Assembly (NCBI RefSeq): GCF_900112445.1
Contig: NZ_FOYY01000003.1
Coordinates: forward strand, 1,251,960 to 1,315,959
Source of the DNA: Thiomicrospira sp. ALE5
GTDB lineage: Bacteria > Pseudomonadota > Gammaproteobacteria > Thiomicrospirales > Thiomicrospiraceae
Direction of reading: 5' to 3'
Length of the DNA: 64,000 nucleotides
A program made the translations under genes and the position numbers. This document shows, in pieces, positions 49,793 through 60,932 of this stretch; within the stretch, counting starts at the first letter, position 1, and each line of letters starts with the position of its first letter. Under the pieces are notes generated by a model. It saw only the letters and a program-made list of their open reading frames with translations, had not been told where the DNA came from and searched no databases.

Positions 49793-52507
49793 ATGAACAT
49801 TCGTTTACCAGCCATCAAAATTTTCTTCATTTTACTGCTGAGCCTCTCTTTCCAAGTTGTAGCATCAGAGCAGGCTGACAAGCCAACCCTTGTACTGGGA
49901 GTGCAAACTTTTACTGACAAAAGTGCCACACTTTATGAATGGACACCTATTGTTGACCATCTTAACCAACAACTACGTTCGGTAAAATTGGAACTTAAAG
50001 TATTCTTTTTAGAGGAGCTCAATCAAGCCGTTGCAAATAAGCAAGTTGACTTCATTCTGTCTAACCCTCAAGCCTACATTAACCTTGCTGTTACCCAAGG
50101 ACTATCTAGCCCGCTCGCCAGTCTAATGAACCTAGTGGATAACCAACCCGTTCGCATGTTTGGCGGCATTATTGCAACACGACAAGACGCAAGCCATATC
50201 AATACTTTTAAAGATATTGGTCGTAAAAAAATTGCAGCACCCACTACAGAGGGCTTTGGTGGCTTTCTAATGCAAAAGCGCGAATTACGCAATCATGGTA
50301 TCCACATTCACCCATCGCAGGTTAAGACAACGGGCTCGCAAGATCTAGCCATTTTTACACTACTCGAGGGTAATGCGGATATTGCGTTTGTCAGAACAGG
50401 TGTCATAGAGTCCTTGACCCAAGCAGGTAGGATTCCACCAGACAGTATCAAAGTTTTGGGACAGCAGCCTGGTCACACTTTTCCGCTTATCCTGTCTACC
50501 CAGCTTTACCCTGAATGGCCACTCAGTGCACTTGACCATGTAGATATGTTTTATGCATCCGAGGTAACAGCTAAGTTTTTAGCCATCCCTTACGGTCATT
50601 CAGCGCTTGAGCGCGCCAACATATATGGTTTTAGCATTCCAATTGATTATGAACAGATTAGACAGCTGATGATTGAATTAAATGTTCCCCCTTATGACAA
50701 AACGGGTACGGCTTTAATGACCCATATTATTAATCAGCATCGAATGACTATAAACATCGGTGTCTTTACACTGGTTTTATTTATTATTATGTTAGCTGTA
50801 ATCTTATTTTTTAACTATCGACTAAAACGCAGTAATGATCAATTGATTGAGCGCGATGCCGATTTGCGCATCGCAGCCGTAGCCTTCGAAACCCAAAAAG
50901 CAATCATGATTACCGATAGATTTGAGCAAATTATCAGAGTGAACTATGCATTTTCAGAAATAACGGGCTTTAGCAGCGACGAAGTGATGGGAAAAACACC
51001 CAGCATACTTCGTTCAAGAAAACATAACAAGACCTTTTACGCAGATGTTTGGCCGCAGATTTTAACAGATGGAAGCTGGCAGGGTGAGGTTTGTAGCCAG
51101 CGTAAAAATGGTCAAGATTTTCCAACGTTTCAAGTGATAAATGCCATTAAAAACAATCAAAATGAGATCACACATTTTTTATTTGCATTTAACGACATCT
51201 CTGAACAAAAACGAACGGAACAAAGCTTTTTTGAATTGGCGTTTTATGACCCATTGACAGGCTTAGCTAACCGACGATTGCTTGAAGACCACATAGACAA
51301 AGCTCTCGCTGCGGCAGAACGACATCACCATTTTTGCGCACTAATGTTCATCGACCTCGACCACTTTAAAAATCTTAATGATTCTATGGGGCACAATTTT
51401 GGTGATGAATTATTAAAACGAGTGGCCCGCCGTTTGCAGCGGTGCGTGCGTAAAGAAGATGTTGTCGCCAGGCCTGGTGGTGATGAGTTCATTATTCTTA
51501 TGCAAAACCTTAGCACCGAGGAAAGCGAGGCGGCTAATCAAGCCTTGTCAATCGCAAACAAGATTATTGAACAATGCAACCGCGCCTACACGCTATCAGG
51601 TAACCGCTACACCATCACGGCCAGTTTAGGCATTCACTTGTTTAGCTCTGGGGATCACACATCCATTGAACTGATGAAACGCTCGGATCTCGCTATGTAT
51701 CAGGCGAAAGAACAAGGTCGCAATGCTGTGCGCTTCTTTGATCCAGATATGGAGAAAAAAGTTGAGAACCGTAGTCAACTTGAACACGACCTTCGCCAAG
51801 CGATTGATAATAGAGATTTTCTGCTTTATTACCAAAAAAAGGTCAATGCCCAACAAGATACCCAAGGTTACGAAGCGCTTATTCGCTGGCCACACCCAGA
51901 AAAAAATATGATTTCGCCTGCCGATTTTATTCCTGTCGCAGAAGAAACTGGGCTAATCATTCCGATTGGAGACTGGGTTATCGAGCAAGCCTGTCAAACG
52001 CTAAAAAGGTTTCAACAAAACGATCAAACGAAAGCACTAACCTTGTCAATTAATGTGAGTATCAAACAATTTAGACAGGCTGATTTTACTGACAAAGTGA
52101 TTCAAAAAATCAAGCATTATCAAATTGACCCCTCAAAACTAGAACTCGAAGTCACGGAAAGTATGTTGATGGATAACCTTGAAGATACGGTTGCTAAAAT
52201 GAAAGAACTTAAAACCTTAGGGGTGCAGTTTTCATTGGATGACTTTGGCACGGGCTATTCATCACTTAGCTACCTTAAAAACCTGCCATTAAGCGCCTTA
52301 AAGGTTGATAAATCTTTTGTTAGAGATATGCTAGTCGATAAAGAAGACGCTGCTATTGTTGAAACAATCATTGCACTGGCAAAAACACTTAAACTGCAGG
52401 TTATTGCGGAAGGTGTTGAAGAAGTTGCACAAGTTGAAGCCCTTAAACTGCTTGGCTGTGACTTATATCAAGGTTTTTTATACAGCAAACCTCAACCGCT
52501 CGACTAA
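49793..52507 (+). CDS. PhnD-like sensor with PAS, GGDEF and EAL domains
   Basis: A 904-residue membrane-bound cyclic-di-GMP enzyme. After a signal peptide, residues 30-300 form a PhnD-type periplasmic binding domain (LVLGVQTFTDKSATLYEWTP, VDFILSNPQAYI); a membrane helix lies near 318-342, followed by a PAS domain (FSEITGFSSDEVMGKTPSIL), GGDEF (ARPGGDEFIIL) and EAL (YEALIRWPHP). Both domains look active: an inhibitory RxxD site (RKED) precedes GGDEF by five residues, and the EAL domain keeps NVSIKQF, ELEVTES, DDFGTGYSSL and EGVE. The ligand is unknown, but phosphonate-, phosphite- or phosphate-like solutes fit the family. Confidence 0.92.
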   Translation: MNIRLPAIKIFFILLLSLSFQVVASEQADKPTLVLGVQTFTDKSATLYEWTPIVDHLNQQLRSVKLELKVFFLEELNQAVANKQVDFILSNPQAYINLAVTQGLSSPLASLMNLVDNQPVRMFGGIIATRQDASHINTFKDIGRKKIAAPTTEGFGGFLMQKRELRNHGIHIHPSQVKTTGSQDLAIFTLLEGNADIAFVRTGVIESLTQAGRIPPDSIKVLGQQPGHTFPLILSTQLYPEWPLSALDHVDMFYASEVTAKFLAIPYGHSALERANIYGFSIPIDYEQIRQLMIELNVPPYDKTGTALMTHIINQHRMTINIGVFTLVLFIIMLAVILFFNYRLKRSNDQLIERDADLRIAAVAFETQKAIMITDRFEQIIRVNYAFSEITGFSSDEVMGKTPSILRSRKHNKTFYADVWPQILTDGSWQGEVCSQRKNGQDFPTFQVINAIKNNQNEITHFLFAFNDISEQKRTEQSFFELAFYDPLTGLANRRLLEDHIDKALAAAERHHHFCALMFIDLDHFKNLNDSMGHNFGDELLKRVARRLQRCVRKEDVVARPGGDEFIILMQNLSTEESEAANQALSIANKIIEQCNRAYTLSGNRYTITASLGIHLFSSGDHTSIELMKRSDLAMYQAKEQGRNAVRFFDPDMEKKVENRSQLEHDLRQAIDNRDFLLYYQKKVNAQQDTQGYEALIRWPHPEKNMISPADFIPVAEETGLIIPIGDWVIEQACQTLKRFQQNDQTKALTLSINVSIKQFRQADFTDKVIQKIKHYQIDPSKLELEVTESMLMDNLEDTVAKMKELKTLGVQFSLDDFGTGYSSLSYLKNLPLSALKVDKSFVRDMLVDKEDAAIVETIIALAKTLKLQVIAEGVEEVAQVEALKLLGCDLYQGFLYSKPQPLD

Positions 52508-52526
52508 TTAGTAAGTAGGTATATTT

Positions 52527-53045
52527 ATGTCTTTACACCCACTCGCACAATACATTGATAATGTTCAAGACTTTCCTAAACCAGGTATATTATTCCGCGA
52601 TATCTCGCCACTGCTTCGTGATCACTTTAATGCGACTATTGATGCAATAAGCACATTATATACAGCTGACGAATGGCAACAAATAGATAAGCTAGCGGGT
52701 ATTGAATCACGAGGTTTTATTTTTGCAGCAGCGCTAGCCTACAAACACCAGAAAGGTTTTATCAAAGTACGCAAACCCGGCAAGCTCCCAAATGTTCATG
52801 CATCGATTGACTATGGCTTAGAGTACGGCAAAGACTCATTGCAAATGCAAAAAGGCGACGGCTCTCGCATTTTAATTCTGGATGACCTAATTGCGACCGG
52901 CGGCTCACTTAATGCCACTTGCCAACTCTGCGAACAAGTAGGTTACAAGATTGCGGGCATGGCCTGCGTTATCAATTTAACAGCGCTTAATCAGTTTGAA
53001 TATCAAGGACAGACAGTACGCTCAGTCATTGAATATCAAGATTAA
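52527..53045 (+). CDS. apt: Adenine phosphoribosyltransferase
   Basis: Purine salvage enzyme converting adenine and PRPP to AMP. The 172-residue protein starts with DNVQDFPKPGILFRDISPLL and has the PRPP motif ILILDDLIATGGSL. It follows the GGDEF/EAL gene by 19 bases and could share its transcript. Confidence 0.96.
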   Translation: MSLHPLAQYIDNVQDFPKPGILFRDISPLLRDHFNATIDAISTLYTADEWQQIDKLAGIESRGFIFAAALAYKHQKGFIKVRKPGKLPNVHASIDYGLEYGKDSLQMQKGDGSRILILDDLIATGGSLNATCQLCEQVGYKIAGMACVINLTALNQFEYQGQTVRSVIEYQD

Positions 53046-53082
53046 ATCATATTGGTTACACGATTGAGCCTAGTGGCTTCCC

Positions 53083-53111
53083 TTGATTCATACAAACAAG
53101 GTATGTAATAC
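53083..53111 (+). promoter_or_regulatory. Candidate sigma-70 promoter
   Basis: TTGATT (53083-53088) and TAATAC (53106-53111) are spaced by 17 bases, 31 bases upstream of the next gene's ATG. It would drive the two unknown genes that follow apt. Confidence 0.5.
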
Positions 53112-53141
53112 TATAACTAAACAGTATTAGGAGGTTTCATC

Positions 53142-53528
53142 ATGAGCACTACAATCAATCCTGCCATGCAATCTATGGCATCGCTACAAATGGGGCGCAT
53201 GATAAATCCAGAGTCTGCCAATACAAATACTTTGAACGCGTCGCAATCTGCGACTGACTCGATAGAAAATGAACAGCAACCGTTTGCAGCCACACAGGTC
53301 AATCTTAACAGCACACCTGAGTCTGCTCCCATAGACTATTTAAATTTGCAGCCAACACAACAAGTCAGTGAACCAGTCAACGTTGAAAATGCTACCACTG
53401 AGCAAAACAATATGACATCAGGTTTAACCTATGCTTCTGCATTACAGGCTGAATCAAACTTCTTTGGCATGCAAACTGGCGCAGCTGATCTTTCATCATC
53501 TACTTCAATTAGTGCTGATGCATCTTAA
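53142..53528 (+). CDS. Low-complexity hypothetical protein (128 aa)
   Basis: I do not recognise this protein. It is rich in Ser, Thr, Asn, Gln and Ala, has no signal peptide or membrane helix and is probably disordered. A strong AGGAGG site precedes the ATG and a good candidate promoter lies upstream. The next gene starts five bases after its stop, so the pair is likely co-expressed. No function is proposed. Confidence 0.65.
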   Translation: MSTTINPAMQSMASLQMGRMINPESANTNTLNASQSATDSIENEQQPFAATQVNLNSTPESAPIDYLNLQPTQQVSEPVNVENATTEQNNMTSGLTYASALQAESNFFGMQTGAADLSSSTSISADAS

Positions 53529-53533
53529 TTTAG

Positions 53534-53986
53534 ATGCATCAAGATAGTCTAAACTATCGATTTGGTCGTGGTAGCGATGAAGCCCATCGACACGACCAAG
53601 CTATTTTTAGTGAACTCTTAAAACACCACCAACAACTCTATCGAAAAACGAAGCCATTATCTAATGGCATCGAAGCTTTAACAGGCAGTGATGATCCTAA
53701 ATTAGTGAAGTTGATTCATGACCATGTTCTAGGTATGGAAAAACGCTTTGCTGCAGGCCGCGCAATACGCTCTTGGGATCCCTTATTTGCCGCTTTGTTC
53801 GAATATAAGGATCAACTCAACTTTGCATATACACTTTGTGACCAAGGTGTATTGGCAACCATCACCACAGATGATCCCAAGCTTATTGAACTGATTCATT
53901 GCCATGATCAAACCTTACATCAGTTTGTCGACTACGGCTATGAAAAATCGGGCGAACCAAGCCCTAAGCCCGCTTGGTTAGATTAA
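53534..53986 (+). CDS. His-rich hypothetical protein with an internal repeat (150 aa)
   Basis: I cannot name the family. Residues 44-64 and 105-124 are two copies of the pattern T-x-x-DDPKL-x-x-LIH-x-H (TGSDDPKLVKLIHDH and TTDDPKLIELIHCH), each ending in a HxH pair; His is abundant throughout. There is no signal peptide. Metal binding is a reasonable guess from the His pairs. It is linked to the low-complexity gene upstream and overlaps the tauE stop by four bases tail-to-tail. Confidence 0.65.
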   Translation: MHQDSLNYRFGRGSDEAHRHDQAIFSELLKHHQQLYRKTKPLSNGIEALTGSDDPKLVKLIHDHVLGMEKRFAAGRAIRSWDPLFAALFEYKDQLNFAYTLCDQGVLATITTDDPKLIELIHCHDQTLHQFVDYGYEKSGEPSPKPAWLD

Positions 53987-54771
53987 AAAAATAACATCTT
54001 AATCCCTAATAACAGCAACATAATTGCAAATGCTTGCTTTAGAAACTTAACTGGCATACGGTGGGTCAACTTAGCCCCAAAGTATGCCATTACTGTACTC
54101 GCCGACACTATGGCTAACAAGGCCGGCCAATATACAAATCCCAAGGTATAATCAGGCAAGTCTGCCACTTTCCAGCCCGCTATCATGTACGCCAAGGTGC
54201 CCATCAAGGCAATCGGCCAAGCCAGGGCCGACGAAGTCGCAATCGCTTGGCGCATGGTCATATTGTGAAACGCAAAATAGGGTGCGAGCATCGAGCCGCC
54301 TCCCACACCTAGCAAAGACGATAACCAACCAATCCCTATTCCAGCTGTATTCAAACCTAACTTACCCGGTAGGTTACGTTGAGGAGGGGGGTGTTTCCCT
54401 ATTAATAATTGTAAGGCGATCAATATCTCTAACAAGCCAAACATAATCGCCAATACCGCAGTCGCAAAGAACTGACCGCTCCAGCCGCCTAAAAATCCGC
54501 CCAGACTGACACCTAGCAGCATAATCGCAATCAGCCGCCAATTGACCGCACCGTGACGATGATGGCTAAATACCGAACCTATTGAAGTGACTAAAATAGT
54601 CGCTAATGACGTAGCAATAGCGATATGTACGATATAGGGGGTATCAAGGTAAATCAAAAATACCGAGCTTAAGATGGGAACCAACACCAACCCACCGCCA
54701 ATTCCTAGCAGGCCTGCTAACAATCCGGCTATAGCACCAGCGGCTAAATAAATGGCTAACTCAATAATCAA
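53983..54771 (-). CDS. TauE/SafE family membrane permease
   Basis: A 262-residue protein with eight membrane helices. The two glycine-rich repeats GLLAGLLGIGGGLVLVPIL and GWLSSLLGVGGGSMLAPYF are diagnostic. Members move sulfite, sulfoacetate or related anions; a sulfur role would fit a sulfur-oxidising host, but substrate cannot be read. Confidence 0.88.
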   Translation of the reverse strand: MIIELAIYLAAGAIAGLLAGLLGIGGGLVLVPILSSVFLIYLDTPYIVHIAIATSLATILVTSIGSVFSHHRHGAVNWRLIAIMLLGVSLGGFLGGWSGQFFATAVLAIMFGLLEILIALQLLIGKHPPPQRNLPGKLGLNTAGIGIGWLSSLLGVGGGSMLAPYFAFHNMTMRQAIATSSALAWPIALMGTLAYMIAGWKVADLPDYTLGFVYWPALLAIVSASTVMAYFGAKLTHRMPVKFLKQAFAIMLLLLGIKMLFF

Positions 54772-54787
54772 GATTAGGTCCTTTAAA

Positions 54788-54816
54788 ACAAAAAGACCAT
54801 GGCAAAACCATGGTCC
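54788..54816 (-). terminator. Terminator after yidC
   Basis: On the minus strand GACCATGG-TTTTG-CCATGGTC is a perfect 8-bp stem followed by TTTTTGTTTT, 27 bases after the yidC stop. It separates yidC from the TauE permease gene. Confidence 0.9.
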
Positions 54817-54842
54817 TATTAAATACTTTACAACACTAAAAA

Positions 54843-56525
54843 TTAGCGTTTTTTGGCATTGGCCTCTGCGGCTTCACCCCGCTCAATTTTGCGCGTAATG
54901 TACCACTGCTGCGCAACCGATAGGATGTTGTTCATTAGCCAGTAAAGTACCAAACCTGCCGGGAACCACATAAAGAAGATAGTAAAGATAAACGGCAAAA
55001 ACTTCATCACTTTTTGCTGCATTTCATCCATCATCGCCGTTGGATTAAGCTTTTGCTGAATCCACATGGTTAAGCCCATCAAAATCGGCAATACAAAGTA
55101 CGGGTCTTTGACTGATAAATCAGTGATCCACAACATCCACTCGGCTTGACGCATTTCGACTGAGTAAATTAATACCCAGTAGAGTGCGATAAACACCGGC
55201 ATCTGCACCAGAATCGGTAAACAGCCGCCTAATGGATTGATCTTCTCTTCTTTATAGAGCTTCATCATTTTTTGTTGGAAGATTACTTTGTCATCGCCAT
55301 AGTTTTCTTTCAACTGTTTTAGCTTAGGCTGGAACTTACGCAACCGCGCCATCGAGTAATAACTCTTCGCTGATAACCAGTAAAAGGCCAACTTGATCAA
55401 AATCGTTAACACAATAATCGACCAACCCCAGTTACCCACGATATTGTTAATGTGGTTTAGCAACCAGAATAAAGGCTCAGCCAAGATGGTAAACATACCA
55501 TAGTCAATGGTTCGCTCCAGGCCTGGTGCAATCTGACGCAACACATTTTGCTCAGTTGGGCCAATGTAGATTTGCGACGCTAGGGTTTCGGTTGCGCCAG
55601 CGGTAATCTGTACTTCAGGTTCAACAACCCCAATACGATAACGCCCTGGTTCAACCTGATTAGCATAAAAAATATTCGTTACATTTTGATTTGGCACCAC
55701 CGCAGTAACAAAGTAATGCTGAATCATCGCAGCCCAACCACCCTGAGTCATTTTATTTTCCAGTGGTTGTGAATTTATGTCGCTAAATGAAATCTTATTG
55801 TATTTTTTATCATCACTAAAATGATCGTAATAAACTGGACCGGTATAGGTATACATTAACCTCTGCGAATAAGGATCAAACGCAGTACGAACAAATTGAG
55901 AGTACAAGCTACCTGACCAGGCCTGGTCAGTAAGGTTAGTCACTTCAAACTCTACGTCTATCAAATAAGAGCCGCGAGTGAAGACATAATACTTCGTTAC
56001 TTCCACTCCGCCTTCACGCCATGTAAAAGGCACACGTAATGTGTCTCCGGTCATGACATATTCTGATTGAGGCGTATCGAATACGGCGCGATGGGTTGGT
56101 GCAGGTAAGCCACTATCAGGATTAGCAACCAAGCCATTTTGAGCAAAATATATCAGCGGCCCTTCGTCACTCATTAAATGAAATGGTGTTTCAGGGTCAC
56201 GTGGCATGCCGTGCGGAATAATACGGGCATCACGAATATCCGCACCTAGCGTATCAACCTCTAATTGCAATACGTCAGTTTCAATGCGAATACGTTGCTG
56301 CTGGGGAACAACGGCTGATCCCGCAGCACGTGGCACATCAGACTGACTAGCTACATCTGCTTCACGGCTAATGTTAGGTGCAGGGACATCAAAATCTCGT
56401 TCAGCTTGTTGCTCTACACTACTGACAGTCGTTGTAGTAGGCTGAGCGGAAAACTTCATCCACTCAAACCAAATCCACATGGCGGTGAAGGCTAATGCGA
56501 TCCACCAAAACGCTTTCATATTCAT
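54843..56525 (-). CDS. yidC: Membrane protein insertase YidC
   Basis: Inserts and folds inner-membrane proteins, alone or with SecYEG. The 560-residue protein has an N-terminal helix, a large periplasmic beta domain (about residues 60-340) and the conserved C-terminal bundle (KLKQLKENYGDDKV, GGCLPILVQMPVFIALYWVL, MKFLPFIFTIFFMWFPAGLV). It overlaps rnpA by four bases; the small yidD gene that usually lies between them is absent. Two CAGGCCTG copies are in it. Confidence 0.96.
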   Translation of the reverse strand: MNMKAFWWIALAFTAMWIWFEWMKFSAQPTTTTVSSVEQQAERDFDVPAPNISREADVASQSDVPRAAGSAVVPQQQRIRIETDVLQLEVDTLGADIRDARIIPHGMPRDPETPFHLMSDEGPLIYFAQNGLVANPDSGLPAPTHRAVFDTPQSEYVMTGDTLRVPFTWREGGVEVTKYYVFTRGSYLIDVEFEVTNLTDQAWSGSLYSQFVRTAFDPYSQRLMYTYTGPVYYDHFSDDKKYNKISFSDINSQPLENKMTQGGWAAMIQHYFVTAVVPNQNVTNIFYANQVEPGRYRIGVVEPEVQITAGATETLASQIYIGPTEQNVLRQIAPGLERTIDYGMFTILAEPLFWLLNHINNIVGNWGWSIIVLTILIKLAFYWLSAKSYYSMARLRKFQPKLKQLKENYGDDKVIFQQKMMKLYKEEKINPLGGCLPILVQMPVFIALYWVLIYSVEMRQAEWMLWITDLSVKDPYFVLPILMGLTMWIQQKLNPTAMMDEMQQKVMKFLPFIFTIFFMWFPAGLVLYWLMNNILSVAQQWYITRKIERGEAAEANAKKR

Positions 56526-56959
56526 GCTTGTTCCTTAACGCTAAGCTTATTTAACTCACTGAGTTTAATTTTTTTAATAAGGTGCTCAAAACTGGCGTGT
56601 AATTGTGCTGAATCAACACGCTCCATTCCTTTACGCCCCAAAACCACAATATCATAACCGCATAAGTCAATTTTATGTTGACGAAATGCTTCTCGAGCGA
56701 CGCGTTTTATACGATTTCGCCATACAGCACGTGCCAGTTGCTTTTTTGAGATAGCAAGACCCAATCTAGGTATAGGCTGCTGGTTAGCTTTAACAATCAA
56801 TGTCCAATGGCGGTTGGCAAACTTTTGTGCCTGCTCAAATGCTTGTTTATATTGTTTTGGGGTCAGTAGACGAAGAGTTTTAGGGAAGGTTTGGCGGGCT
56901 AGCGCATCAGAAGGCGCTGCCGCCACAGCGATGGGATGACTATCGCTAAGGACGGTCAT
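56522..56959 (-). CDS. rnpA: Ribonuclease P protein component
   Basis: Protein subunit of RNase P, which matures tRNA 5' ends. The signature RAVWRNRIKRVAREAFRQ, with the conserved RNRIKR, is present and LTPKQYKQAF marks the usual N-terminus. At 145 residues it is longer than the usual ~120, mainly through about 25 extra residues at the start. It follows rpmH by 8 bases. Confidence 0.94.
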   Translation of the reverse strand: MTVLSDSHPIAVAAAPSDALARQTFPKTLRLLTPKQYKQAFEQAQKFANRHWTLIVKANQQPIPRLGLAISKKQLARAVWRNRIKRVAREAFRQHKIDLCGYDIVVLGRKGMERVDSAQLHASFEHLIKKIKLSELNKLSVKEQA

Positions 56960-56967
56960 TATGCTGT

Positions 56968-57102
56968 TTATACTGCCAAGCGTGCACGGCCTTTAGCACG
57001 ACGTGCTGCAAGCACTTTACGGCCATTTTTAGTTGCCATGCGAGCACGGAAACCATGATTGCGCTTGCGCTTGATTACGCTGGGTTGAAATGTACGTTTC
57101 AT
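56968..57102 (-). CDS. rpmH: 50S ribosomal protein L34
   Basis: A 44-residue protein that begins [20 protein letters not shown] and continues with [20 protein letters not shown], the almost invariant L34 sequence. Start (ATG at 57102) and stop (56968) were read directly. It leads the rpmH-rnpA-yidC operon. Confidence 0.98.
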   Translation of the reverse strand: MKRTFQPSVIKRKRNHGFRARMATKNGRKVLAARRAKGRARLAV

Positions 57103-57220
57103 GTTTAAATCCTATTGCAATAATTTGATCAAAAAATTTGAACAGTGAATTCTAAATTAAGCACCCCTTCAATTGCAAGCTTAATCGCACTAAACATTTG
57201 AAATTTAGCAGAAATCGGCA

Positions 57221-57229
57221 TGTTAGAAT
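57221..57229 (+). promoter_or_regulatory. Candidate extended -10 element upstream of recF
   Basis: TGTTAGAAT (TG-N-TAGAAT) lies 37 bases upstream of the recF ATG; no good -35 is spaced from it. Similar TGnTAnAAT-type elements occur before gyrB and the 62 kb operon. Confidence 0.35.
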
Positions 57230-57265
57230 GCTGTTAATTTTTTTAAGGCGTAATTGAGCTTCAAG

Positions 57266-58360
57266 ATGGCTTGCATTAAACAACTCAAGTTGCAGAACTT
57301 TCGTAACATTGAGCAACTAGATTGGGAGCTTGATTGCGGCCAAAACATTATTGTGGGTGATAATGCAGCTGGTAAAACCGCCATCATAGAAGCGCTATGG
57401 TATCTAGCGAGTGGGCGATCATTTCGGACTAATAAACCCAAACAACTTATTCAACAAGACCATCAAGCCTTTACAATTTTTTGTGATGTGGCGCATCAAA
57501 CACGCCAATATCGACTTGGTGTAAACCGTGATAACGAAAAAACAGATATCCATTTAAATGGCAAAAAAGCAACCAGTCAATCAGCACTAAGCCAATGTTT
57601 ACCACTGCAACTACTGACCCCTGAAAGCCATCAATTACTGACCGAAGGCCCCAAGGCACGACGACGTTTTTTAGATTGGGGCTGTTTTTATCACTACCCC
57701 GATTTTTTAACCCATTGGCAGCAATTTCAGCGCGCACTCAAACAACGAAATATGGCCCTTAAGCAACGCTGCCCTCAGGATCAAATTGCCCTTTGGGACA
57801 AAACATTAGTGACTGCCGGCACGCAGATCAATCAGATTCGCATGGACTATCTACATCAACTCCAACCTATTTTGCATGACTTTGCAGAATATCTTATGCC
57901 GCGATTTAACCAACAACATCAATTAACTTTGAGTTTTTTCCCTGGTTGGCATAACCCGTCAACCGATCTTCATCAAATCCTGCAATCGCACTTGATTAAA
58001 GATAGCCAGCTAGGCCATACTCAATATGGTCCTCACCGGATGGACATCAAAATAAAGGTCGACCAACAGGACGCCTTGTCACGCTTATCAAGAGGACAAC
58101 AAAAGCTGTTTGTTTGTTCGATGCTATTAGCACAAGCACAGCATCTTGCCGAACAAACAAGCGAATCGGTTATTATGCTTATTGATGATTTACCTGCAGA
58201 ATTGGATGAAACCCACCGTTTTAAGTTGCTCAACCTTCTCCAAGAGATGCAAATCCAACACCTTGTTAGCACAACCGCGAGTGAACTTATTCCCAAAATG
58301 AGCAAGGGCAAACCCAAGACAATTTACATTCAACAAGGCGAAATAACGCTCACTCACTAG
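57266..58360 (+). CDS. recF: DNA replication and repair protein RecF
   Basis: SMC-like ATPase that loads RecA at gaps. The Walker A loop GDNAAGKTA lies near residue 32 and LLIDDLPAELDE is the Walker B region; LDWGCFYHYPDF and YGPHRMD are family segments. I use the ATG at 57266 because IKQLKLQNFRNIE aligns with the E. coli start, but a TTG at 57254 has a better ribosome site (AAGG, six bases upstream). dnaN normally precedes it but is absent. Confidence 0.94.
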   Translation: MACIKQLKLQNFRNIEQLDWELDCGQNIIVGDNAAGKTAIIEALWYLASGRSFRTNKPKQLIQQDHQAFTIFCDVAHQTRQYRLGVNRDNEKTDIHLNGKKATSQSALSQCLPLQLLTPESHQLLTEGPKARRRFLDWGCFYHYPDFLTHWQQFQRALKQRNMALKQRCPQDQIALWDKTLVTAGTQINQIRMDYLHQLQPILHDFAEYLMPRFNQQHQLTLSFFPGWHNPSTDLHQILQSHLIKDSQLGHTQYGPHRMDIKIKVDQQDALSRLSRGQQKLFVCSMLLAQAQHLAEQTSESVIMLIDDLPAELDETHRFKLLNLLQEMQIQHLVSTTASELIPKMSKGKPKTIYIQQGEITLTH

Positions 58361-58384
58361 CACCCACAAATTATTCAAATTCTG

Positions 58385-58393
58385 TGGTAAAAT
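58385..58393 (+). promoter_or_regulatory. Candidate extended -10 element upstream of gyrB
   Basis: TGGTAAAAT (TG-N-TAAAAT) sits 39 bases before the gyrB ATG in the 71-base gap after recF. It could allow gyrB to be transcribed independently of recF, as is common for supercoiling-controlled gyrase genes. Confidence 0.4.
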
Positions 58394-58416
58394 CATACGA
58401 TTATTTAGCCTGTTAA

Positions 58417-60867
<2,451 letters not shown>

Positions 60868-60896
60868 TTTTTTGTTTAACTTGACCCTATCGGTCG

Positions 60897-60914
60897 CAAT
60901 GAAATCTTTCATTG
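60897..60914. promoter_or_regulatory. Perfect 8+2+8 palindrome upstream of prk
   Basis: CAATGAAA-TC-TTTCATTG lies between gyrB and prk, 18 bases before the prk ATG and just upstream of its ribosome site. The 2-base spacer makes a DNA operator more likely than an RNA hairpin. The binding protein is unknown. Confidence 0.45.
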
Positions 60915-60932
60915 ATTAGAAGGAGGCTATAT

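Noticed and set aside
57103-57253. oriC in the rpmH-recF gap
   Set aside because: The gap is about 150 bases, with no TTATCCACA-type boxes or AT-rich 13-mer repeats that I can recognise.
60881-60909. Standard sigma-70 promoter for prk (TTGACC with -10 ATCTTT)
   Set aside because: The -35 is good, but the hexamer at the right spacing is a poor -10.
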